Below are positions 1 through 6,403 of a stretch of DNA of 43,439 bases, one piece after another; the stretch's first letter is position 1; each line of letters begins with the position of its first letter. The stretch spans positions 1 through 43,439 of the forward strand of contig DATAAF010000015.1 of the NCBI GenBank assembly GCA_036260255.1, in the 5' to 3' direction. Origin of the DNA: DASZJY01 sp036260255. Lineage in GTDB: Bacteria > Actinomycetota > Acidimicrobiia > Acidimicrobiales > AC-14. The notes below the pieces were generated by a model, which was given only the letters and a program-made list of their open reading frames with translations, had not been told where the DNA came from and did no database searches. The position numbers were made by a program, and so were the translations under genes.

Positions 1-141
1 GCCCACCCGGCGGCCTGCAAGGCGATCGCCTCGGCCCGGCTGAAGAACGACAAGGTCGACGCTCGGACGTTGGCGCAGCTGATGCGGGTCGACCTGTTGG
101 GCGAGGCGTGGATCGCCCCCCGTCCCGTCCGGGAGTTGCGG
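1..141 (+). pseudogene. IS110-family transposase, interrupted 5' part
   Basis: Frame 1 is open from the first base and reads ARLKNDKVDARTLAQLMR followed by an EAW..P..VRELR block. This is the end of the DEDD (RuvC-like) N-terminal domain of IS110-family transposases, where the KxDxxDA motif carries catalytic acidic residues. The 5' end lies outside the window. The frame stops being IS110-like exactly at the TGCGG target duplication at 137-141, where the IS21 element begins. The same frame resumes after the second TGCGG copy at 2463-2467, so this is one half of a gene split by a transposon. Confidence 0.85.
137..141. repeat. Left target-site duplication (TGCGG)
   Basis: TGCGG immediately before the TGTCGG tip of the IS21 element. 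The identical pentamer follows the other tip at 2463-2467. Removing one copy and the element restores the IS110 reading frame (VREL-RLLLRHR). Confidence 0.85.
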
Positions 142-148
142 TGTCGGC

Positions 149-193
149 GGTCAAGCGGAAATGTCGCGGCGCGTACACGAGCACGTGTAGGTC
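149..193. repeat. IS21 left-end multiple terminal repeats
   Basis: Two 21-nt units at 149-169 and 173-193, period 24. The inner unit reads GTACA-N5-ACGTGTAGGTC and matches the right-end units. The outer unit is more diverged (13 of 21 matches to the outermost right unit). They are probably IstA binding sites. Confidence 0.7.
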
Positions 194-208
194 GCCGGCG
201 GGCGGTGC

Positions 209-979
209 TCACTCCAGAGGCCCACCTCCCTTCGTGACATCAAGGTGGTCCTTGAGGCGGTAGGACGGCCCGTTGATCGAGATCACCTCGCAGTGGTGGA
301 GGAGGCGGTCCAAGATGGCGGCGGCCAGCACGTCGTCGCCGAACACCGAGCCCCACTCCCCGAAGGCCTTGTTCGAGGTGCAGATGACGCTGCCCCGCTC
401 GTAGCGGCGGCTGATGAGCTGGAAGACCATGTTGGCCTCCGGCCGCGACAGCGGCAGATACCCAACCTCGTCCAGCACCAGCACCGAGGGCTTGAGGTAG
501 GTCTGCAACTTCTTGGCGAACCGCCACGTCGTCTCCGCCTCGGCCAGCTGGCGCACCATGTCGTCGAGGGTGGTGAAGTAGATGGAGAAGCCGGCCTGGC
601 AGGCGGCGATTGCCAACCCCACCGCCAGCATCGTCTTGCCCACCCCGGGCGGGCCCAAGAAGGCCACGTTGGCCCGGGACTCCACGAAGCCCAGGCTGGC
701 CAGGTCCTTGACCTTGCGGGCGTCGAGGTCGGGTTGGAAGGCGAAGTCGAAGGCCTCCAGGGTCTTGTGATGGGGCAGACCCGAGAGCTTGAGGGCGTTG
801 CGGAACCGCCGGCCCTCCCGCACCCCCGTCTCCTCCTCCAGCACCAGGTCCAAGAACTCGAGGTAGCCCATCGTCGAGCTCTCGGCCCGGGCCACGAGCG
901 CCTCGAGGTTCTCGGCCAGGTTGCCCAGGTGCAGTCGCCCCGCCGCGTCGCGCACCCGTGCGGTCATGAGCTCGCTCAC
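209..979 (-). CDS. istB: IS21-family helper ATPase IstB
   Basis: A 256-aa AAA+ helper protein that works with the IstA transposase to select and remodel target DNA. A Walker A motif GPPGVGKT lies at residues 109-116, followed by a DEVGYLPLS block (Walker B region) typical of IstB/DnaC-like ATPases. The length is normal for IstB. The GTG start at 979 overlaps the istA stop (GTGA), so translation is probably coupled to istA. The gene is intact. I see nothing in it that departs from the family. Confidence 0.93.
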   Translation of the reverse strand: MSELMTARVRDAAGRLHLGNLAENLEALVARAESSTMGYLEFLDLVLEEETGVREGRRFRNALKLSGLPHHKTLEAFDFAFQPDLDARKVKDLASLGFVESRANVAFLGPPGVGKTMLAVGLAIAACQAGFSIYFTTLDDMVRQLAEAETTWRFAKKLQTYLKPSVLVLDEVGYLPLSRPEANMVFQLISRRYERGSVICTSNKAFGEWGSVFGDDVLAAAILDRLLHHCEVISINGPSYRLKDHLDVTKGGGPLE

Positions 980-2295
980 GCCACCCTCCCCACCGCGTCG
1001 TAGGTGGCCAGGTCCCGGCGGGCCACCGGCGTGGTGGCCTTGGGAATGCGGGCCAGCAGCGGGTCGGCGCCCTCGGGGCCGACGGCCTCACAGGGCGGGA
1101 GCTCGGCCGCCTCCGGCGCCCACGGGAGGCCGTCCCAGTGGGAGCGGTCCACCACCCACGATCCCTTGCGTCGGGCCCGGGGGTGGGTGGCCAACAGGGT
1201 CGGCTCGGGCCCCAGTGTCCAGATGGCCACGGTGTCGTGGGTCACCCGGCACTCGACGCGCATGCGCCGGCGCACCGCCCGCCACGGCACCGAGTACACG
1301 CTGGCCTCGAAGCTGACCAAACAGTCCTTGCCCACCGAGCGCAGGTGGCGGTCACAGACCACGTAGCGCTCGGAGGGGATGGCCCCCAGGGCGGCCCGGT
1401 CCGCCTCCGCCCGCAGGGCGATCACCTCGCCATGGGTGCGGTGCACCTGAGCGCGGCGATGCGGCAGCCCGGCGCCGAAGGCGTCGTCCATCTCGGCGAC
1501 GGAGGCGAACTCCCGCCCGTCCAGCACGCCGTGGCGCACGACGGAGACCTGGCGCTCGACGCGGCCCTTGAACTGGGGGCGCCGAGCGGGCGCCACCACG
1601 ATCGAGAAGCCGTAGTGAGCGGCAAAGGCGATGGCCTCGGGGTGCAGGGGAACCTCCTGGTTCCGGCGCACGTGCTTGCGCACCACCGTCTTGGTCCGGT
1701 CATAGACGATGGTGGCGGGGACGCCGCCGAAGTGCTCGAACGCCCGCCGGTGGCAGTCCCAGAAGGTGACCAGGTCCTGGCTGGTGACGAAGCAGCAGAA
1801 GGGGTCGCGGCTGTAGGAGAGCGTCATGTGGAAGCTCCACACGTGCAGCGGGCCGTCGAGTCCCTCGATGAAGCCCTCGTCGCCCCAGTCCACCTGGGCC
1901 TGGGCGCCGGGGAGGACCTCGAAGCGGCGGTGCAGTTCCGGAGGCTCCGGCCACAGCCGCTCTCGGGCCTCGGCCACATAGAGCTTGGTCCGCTGGTAGG
2001 AGCCGCTGAACCCGTGCTCGTCGACCAGGCGCTGGTGGATGGTGCTGGCTCGCAGCCGGCGCTCCTTCCTGAGCATGGCGTCGATGACGGGCGCGTAGCG
2101 CTCGATGATCTTCTTCTTCCTCGGCCGGCAGGCGGTGACCGCCGGCGGCCGGTCGGCGGCGTCGGGCGACAGGTACTTCTTCACCGTCCGCCAGTCGTTG
2201 CCGGTCTCGCGGGCGATCTCCGCCCAGGTGGCGCCGGCCTCTCGCAGGGCGCGATAGGCGCGTAGATCCATCCACTCCTCCGTGGAGAGCAACAT
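976..2295 (-). CDS. istA: IS21-family transposase IstA
   Basis: A 439-aa DDE transposase. I chose the ATG at 2295 (MLLSTEEWMDLRAYRAL). The open frame extends further upstream to 2352 but that part lacks family character. The N-terminus carries a helix-turn-helix (TWAEIARETGNDWRTVKKYL). The integrase core shows the expected acidic residues in order: QVDWGDEG (first D), VYDRTKT (second D) and KGRVERQV (the E). It cuts and joins the element ends together with IstB, encoded downstream with a 4-nt overlap. It looks full length and intact. Confidence 0.93.
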   Translation of the reverse strand: MLLSTEEWMDLRAYRALREAGATWAEIARETGNDWRTVKKYLSPDAADRPPAVTACRPRKKKIIERYAPVIDAMLRKERRLRASTIHQRLVDEHGFSGSYQRTKLYVAEARERLWPEPPELHRRFEVLPGAQAQVDWGDEGFIEGLDGPLHVWSFHMTLSYSRDPFCCFVTSQDLVTFWDCHRRAFEHFGGVPATIVYDRTKTVVRKHVRRNQEVPLHPEAIAFAAHYGFSIVVAPARRPQFKGRVERQVSVVRHGVLDGREFASVAEMDDAFGAGLPHRRAQVHRTHGEVIALRAEADRAALGAIPSERYVVCDRHLRSVGKDCLVSFEASVYSVPWRAVRRRMRVECRVTHDTVAIWTLGPEPTLLATHPRARRKGSWVVDRSHWDGLPWAPEAAELPPCEAVGPEGADPLLARIPKATTPVARRDLATYDAVGRVA

Positions 2296-2386
2296 GGGGT
2301 TGGTCGTCCTCCGTGCGTGTCGGTTCGTCCCTTCACGCCGGAGGATGACCATCGCCCCCGGTCAGTTGGTGGATCCCGCCGCGTCT

Positions 2387-2455
2387 GACCTACACGTCAG
2401 GCTGTACACCGAACGACACATCGAGTCGTACGCAGAGCTACACATCCGGTTGTAC
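2387..2455. repeat. IS21 right-end tandem repeats (3 x 21 nt, period 24)
   Basis: Three tandem units at 2387-2407, 2411-2431 and 2435-2455. On the minus strand they read GTACA/G-N5-AYGTGT-MG followed by a variable tail, and they are related to the left-end unit at 173-193. This is the expected layout of multiple transposase-binding repeats just inside an IS21 end. Confidence 0.75.
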
Positions 2456-2462
2456 ACCGACA

Positions 2463-2467
2463 TGCGG
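2463..2467. repeat. Right target-site duplication (TGCGG)
   Basis: A copy of the TGCGG pentamer at 137-141, directly after the CCGACA tip of the element. Confidence 0.85.
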
Positions 2468-2893
2468 CTCCTCCTGCGTCACCGGGCCGCCTTGGTCAAG
2501 CTGCGGACGACGTTGAAGACCCGGGTGCGGTCGGTGCTGGCCGACCGGGGCATCGACGCTCCCGCGGCGCTTTGGGACGGCCCGGGACGGCGGTGGCTGG
2601 CCAAGCTCGAGCTGCCCGAGGTCGAGCGCGAGATCGTCGACGACCTGTGTGCTCTGGTGGACACCGTCGACCCCATCGTGGCCCGCCTGGAGCGGGAGAT
2701 CGGGGGCCGAGCCAAGCCCGACCCCCGCGTCGAGGCGCTCCAGCGCCTGCCCGGTGTGGGCCTGCTCACAGCCATGACCCTGGTTGCCGAGATCGGCGAC
2801 ATCGCTCGCTTCGACACTGCTCGGCGGCTGTGCTCGTGGTCGGGGCTGACGCCGCGGGTGCGCAACTCCGACACCAAGGTGCTCCATCGATGA
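2468..2893 (+). pseudogene. IS110-family transposase, interrupted 3' part
   Basis: This continues the frame broken at 141. It begins LLLRHRAALVKLRTTLKTRV and includes the linker coiled region. It then holds the transposase_20 domain core (LPGVGLLTAMTLVAEIGDI, then WSGLTPRVRNSDTKVLHR). Family members normally continue with a GHITKQGS..RW-type block of some 60-100 residues, but here a TGA at 2891 ends the frame right after DTKVLHR. The following 200 bp does not resume the motif in any frame. The IS110 gene is therefore damaged twice: by the IS21 insertion and by loss of its C-terminus. Confidence 0.8.
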
Positions 2894-3113
2894 GCGCGCG
2901 TGACACCGCTCGAGCCATCTGGCCGGCGGGAGGTGGGGCGAGCAGGTCATGGCCGCCGAGCAGCTGGAGACCGGCATCGGCGTGGGACGACGGTGTCAAC
3001 GATTCGGACGGGCACAGGTGCTGGCCACCATGTGGCAACTCTGCGATGGAGTGACGAAGGCGTGTTTCATCGCCTCACGCTGCGCGGGTAGGCCGCAGTT
3101 CCGAAACCGTCGT

Positions 3114-4850
3114 TCAGTAGCCGATGCGGACCGGCTGTTCGATGAGATGGGCCTTCACGTCGTCGTCTTCGGGTTCCAGCCAGGGGCCCTCTGGGGCTGA
3201 CTTCTGGGACAGACGCCAACGGCGGCACACATGGTCGATGCCGATGGGGAACACCGTCAGGTCTCCATCTGCGTCGAAGTGCAGACGCAAGAAGCTCTTG
3301 AAGTCCATGACCCGAAGCGGGGCGTAGGCCTCGTTGGCGTGGAAGCCGAGGCAATTGGTCGCCCACAAGTACCCCGCGAAGCCGAGGGCACCCACGAAAC
3401 CACCAATCATGGCCACGAGGGCCAAGAAGACGACCAAGGACGGGACCCCTTCGAGGCCAAATGCTGATGAGAGACGTGACGAAACGATCATGACTCCCGT
3501 CACCGATGCGAGCTGGAGGATGGAGTGAACCAGGCCGAGCAGCAATCGACTCAGTCCCCCGGCGTCGTGAGCGAACTTGACCATCGCACCGAACAGGATC
3601 ACCATCAGCAACATGAGCACGAAGGCAGTCGGGCTCTTCCACAGCGCCCGACCGAGCTCAAAGACGCCTATCCCCACGTGCGCGTCTTCCAGATGCAGGT
3701 TCAGCATGAAGGCCAACACCACGTTGACGACGCCGAGGAGCGCGGCGAAGGCAGGATTGCGGAGGGGGAGCAGCCACAACCGCTTGCGTAGGCGCTTTGA
3801 TTCGGCCATCGAGGGATAGGTCTCCATTCGCTGATAACTGCGCCTTCGCTCGCCCTCTCCCAGTTCCAGGCTCTCGGGAAGCTGATGGGTGGGATGCAGG
3901 AAGGCTCCGCCGCCACCCGCGGTGATGAGCTGGCGTGAGCCGTTCGGCTCCTGATAGCGGCAATAGTGGTGCAGTCCACTTGTCACGTGCAGGACGATCT
4001 CGGCTCCGGTCGGTTGGACGATCTGACGTTCGAAGTAGTCGAGGTTCCGATTGGAGTGCTCGGGATTGCTTTGGGTAGTGGCCTCCGCATTCGCCGTGCA
4101 TAGGACGATGCGATCCCCCGGCTCGAGTTGGGGGGCGGCCTCTTGGGAGAAGTAGCGCCGCTGGGCCTTGTCGACGGAGGCGTCGAATTGGATATCGACG
4201 CCCCAGAGCCACCAGCGATGGGGCAGCTTCAGGGCGAAGTAGCTTCGGCTCTGACACGTCCTCCATCCTCCGATCCAGTTCTCTTGGCAGAAGACGCTGT
4301 CAAAGGCGACCAATCCGTCGTACCAGTCATGAGTGCCGGGTACAGCGAAGAGCAGAGGACGCTCGCCGTGGGCGCACGGCAAGGCAGCCCGGTAGGGACC
4401 AAGGAAGCGGTTTTCGTACTCAGACTGGTTGGGCACGGGATACACCTGGTCACCGCCCATGACGAGAACTCGTCCCCGCTCCGTCACATGGGTGTCGTCC
4501 TTCGAGCGCAGCTCGATCCTTTCGCTGGCAAGGAGCCATGCCACGGTGTAGGTGGGCTCCCATCCGTCGCCCAGGTCGGCTACGTAGTCGAGCCATAGCT
4601 CATCGGCGTTTGATTGGTCATAAACCTCGCTTACTGCCAACGCCTGCATCTGGCGTTTGTCGGCGTAGGCGCCGAAGATGACCGACAACACGGCTTGGAG
4701 GGCGGTGTCGACAAGCTGCCGTGGATTGAGCCAACTCACCATCGGTCTACGGATGAATCCCAGCGCGGAGCGTTCCAGCGACGACGGCCGCTTCGGACAG
4801 TCGTGCGTGTCCAGAGCCTGGTCGCTGTGATCGGGTTGAGGCGTGCTCAT
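3114..4850 (-). CDS. Membrane metallophosphoesterase-like protein
   Basis: 578 aa. The N-terminal half has the layout of actinobacterial calcineurin-like phosphoesterases: DLGDG at 92-96, GGDQVYP from 132, a GTHDWYDGL block at 172-180 and GLHHY at 292-296, then AGGGGAFLHPTH. The C-terminal part holds about four hydrophobic segments and a short cytoplasmic-type tail, so it is membrane anchored. Two core motifs are altered: the normally invariant Asn of GNHD is Thr, and the Asp of the usual SGDLHH motif is absent. Metal binding or catalysis may therefore be impaired. The substrate is unknown. The DNA is visibly less GC-rich than its neighbours, which suggests transfer. The ATG at 4850 has only a very close GGAG upstream, so the start is uncertain. 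Confidence 0.8.
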   Translation of the reverse strand: MSTPQPDHSDQALDTHDCPKRPSSLERSALGFIRRPMVSWLNPRQLVDTALQAVLSVIFGAYADKRQMQALAVSEVYDQSNADELWLDYVADLGDGWEPTYTVAWLLASERIELRSKDDTHVTERGRVLVMGGDQVYPVPNQSEYENRFLGPYRAALPCAHGERPLLFAVPGTHDWYDGLVAFDSVFCQENWIGGWRTCQSRSYFALKLPHRWWLWGVDIQFDASVDKAQRRYFSQEAAPQLEPGDRIVLCTANAEATTQSNPEHSNRNLDYFERQIVQPTGAEIVLHVTSGLHHYCRYQEPNGSRQLITAGGGGAFLHPTHQLPESLELGEGERRRSYQRMETYPSMAESKRLRKRLWLLPLRNPAFAALLGVVNVVLAFMLNLHLEDAHVGIGVFELGRALWKSPTAFVLMLLMVILFGAMVKFAHDAGGLSRLLLGLVHSILQLASVTGVMIVSSRLSSAFGLEGVPSLVVFLALVAMIGGFVGALGFAGYLWATNCLGFHANEAYAPLRVMDFKSFLRLHFDADGDLTVFPIGIDHVCRRWRLSQKSAPEGPWLEPEDDDVKAHLIEQPVRIGY

Positions 4851-5157
4851 GCTCCGACGCTATGGCGATTCACCCGGGGCCGGACCCGACGGTCGAATGT
4901 CCGCCCTGCGCCGTCGCCCGCCGGGCGCCCCGTGACCGCGTTGAGCGGATGCGTCCCAGCGAGGGAGCGGAAACAGGAGTAGCGGGCGAATGGGCAGGCC
5001 GTTCGATGCGACGTCTGGACCGCCCGACTTCGGGGACGAGCGCAGCGCTCGGCAATTCCCGCCGGGGGTACCCCGACGGATTCGGCCATGGCCGGCCGGT
5101 TGAGATCGATCTCAAGGGCAGTGGGACAAGACGTCGTGTGCGCGTGAAACGTCACCT
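4851..5157. other. Intergenic spacer with palindrome cluster
   Basis: About 300 bp between two minus-strand genes, with no credible coding frame. Its main content is a run of perfect palindromes at 5065-5115, listed separately. I saw no clear promoter or T-tract terminator. Confidence 0.5.
5065..5115. repeat. Cluster of perfect palindromes
   Basis: GGGGTACCCC at 5065-5074, GGCCATGGCC at 5084-5093, overlapping GGCCGGCC at 5090-5097, and the 16-bp TTGAGATCGATCTCAA at 5100-5115. They lie just downstream of the phosphatase gene that ends at 5158. They could be operator sites, a terminator region or chance in GC-rich DNA. One 16-bp palindrome in about 43 kb is not improbable by itself. Confidence 0.45.
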
Positions 5158-5844
5158 TCAGGCCAAGGCTCTCAGCCGGCTCCACGCCCGACGAGGGGCG
5201 TCGAGCAGCTCGCTGGCACGGCGAACGAGCGGGTTGGTGTCGCCGGTGGCGACGAACCACAGCTGCTCGATGGTGTGGAGGCCCACGGCGGTTGTGCCCA
5301 CGAGCCCCGGCCCTTCCCCGGTGGCCCGCAAGTAGGCGGCAGTGAGAGCGGAGGTGCGCCCCACGCCCCCGCCGCAGTGCACGAACACCACACCTTCGGT
5401 CTGTCGCACGGCGGCGAGGAAACGGCGGACCTGGGCCTCCGAGGGCACGTGGCCATCGGGAACGGGCAGGCCGAGGTAGCCGACCCCGAGGCGTCCGAGC
5501 AGCGCCGGATCGTCCTTCCTGGGATCGTCTCGGCCGCCGGTGCGGAGGTCCACGACCAGCCGCACCCCGCGCGTCGCCAGCTCCCCGTAGGCGTCAGCGT
5601 CGGGTTGTCCACCGGCCCACGTCTCGCGGTCGACGGTGCGGAAGTTATGGACTCCCGCCATGTCGGTCGTCGGCCGCTCACCGACGACCCGGGCGGCGAC
5701 GACGCCGATGAGTACCAGTGCGTGCGTGATGACGACGACCACGGAGTAGACGACGATTGTGCCAACCACCCATCGCCGCCAGCGTCGCACGACAGCACCC
5801 GGATCGCCCACCTCGTATCGGGCTCCCGTCTCGTAGCGCACCAC
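5158..5844 (-). CDS. Membrane-anchored dual-specificity/tyrosine phosphatase
   Basis: 228 aa. It has a short basic N-terminus, one transmembrane helix at about residues 26-50, and a cysteine-phosphatase domain from about 60. The signature HCGGGVGRTS gives Cys157 as nucleophile and Arg163 as phosphate-binding residue (CX5R). Asp130 in the PVPDG loop is the likely general acid. The GGQP..D.Y..L..RGVRLVVDLR block is typical of the DSP family. It probably dephosphorylates a protein or phospholipid at the membrane. A start at 5844 gives a complete N-terminal anchor. Downstream in the same direction is the metallophosphoesterase-like gene, about 300 bp away, so an operon is doubtful. Confidence 0.82.
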   Translation of the reverse strand: MVRYETGARYEVGDPGAVVRRWRRWVVGTIVVYSVVVVITHALVLIGVVAARVVGERPTTDMAGVHNFRTVDRETWAGGQPDADAYGELATRGVRLVVDLRTGGRDDPRKDDPALLGRLGVGYLGLPVPDGHVPSEAQVRRFLAAVRQTEGVVFVHCGGGVGRTSALTAAYLRATGEGPGLVGTTAVGLHTIEQLWFVATGDTNPLVRRASELLDAPRRAWSRLRALA

Positions 5845-6403
5845 GCAACGACTCCTCGATCCCTGTCATTGTCCCGCGCGGGCCATGGTTTGGACTCGGC
5901 GACCGCCAAGCCGACGACCAGGCGCCGGCAGGCACGCGGCCCTGCCCTATCGGCGCCGTTCACTTCCGCTGTCGTACACAGCGTGCCCGGAACTTGGCGA
6001 GGGGGCGCGAACGCCGTCGTGGACGGCCCAATCATCGTTCCGCATGAAATGGACAGCCATGCCGATCCCGGCACCGTCATGTCGCACGGGGGTGTACTGG
6101 CGCCGCCCGCCGGGTTGCACGAGGCTTGGCGCGACCGGGCGAGAACGGCACGGATGCGGCGCGAGGTATCGCACCTACCCTGCCCGCAGCGAACAAAGCT
6201 CCAGCCGTGCGTTCGGAGCCGCCGTTCTTCCTTTCGTCTTCACGTTCTCCTGGTCGATCCGGGTACCAGTCGCCTTCGCCGGAGACGACTTGTCAGCCCT
6301 GCACTACCTAGCCGTCGGTATCGGCGCCGCAGGACCGAGCGCGGCGGGCGTGATCTGTACGGCGGCTGCGCGGGTCGTCGGACAGGCAGACGATGTGTCT
6401 CCA
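5845..6403. other. 560-bp region with no intact gene
   Basis: This lies between the phosphatase start and the end of kaiC. No frame starts with a ribosome-binding site and shows a complete family pattern. The only suggestive stretch is a short hydrophobic fragment on the plus strand at 6212-6379, listed separately. It may be decayed DNA at the boundary of the accessory region. Confidence 0.4.
6212..6379 (+). pseudogene. Possible remnant of a CPBP-type membrane protease N-terminus
   Basis: The frame reads FGAAVLPFVFTFSWS, then a short acidic loop, then HYLAVGIGAAGPSAAGVI. This resembles the first two helices of CAAX/CPBP-family proteins (FxLTFxxSW ... GxxGPxxAA). There is no in-frame start with a ribosome-binding site, and downstream the frame runs antisense into kaiC without further family character. 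The match is short, so this is a low-confidence call. Confidence 0.22.

Larger units (their letters stand above)
142..2462 (-). mobile_element. IS21-family insertion sequence (istA-istB), 2321 bp
   Basis: A complete element. The tips are TGTCGG at 142-147 and CCGACA at 2457-2462, flanked by 5-bp direct repeats (TGCGG). The outer 23 bp of the two ends match at 17 positions as inverted repeats. Both ends also carry subterminal 21-nt repeats with a 24-nt period, a hallmark of IS21 transposase-binding sites. The two genes, istA then istB, are on the minus strand and overlap by 4 nt. Both reading frames and both ends are intact, and the two TSD copies are identical, which suggests a fairly recent and possibly active insertion (inference). 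Confidence 0.92.

Noticed and set aside
2894..3113. Short open frames after the IS110 fragment
   Set aside because: No ribosome-binding site, no family pattern, and the IS110 motif does not resume in any frame.
5990..6012. GGAACTTGGCGAGGG reminiscent of dispersed intergenic repeats in environmental genomes
   Set aside because: A single copy in this window and no inverted partner; not enough to call a repeat.
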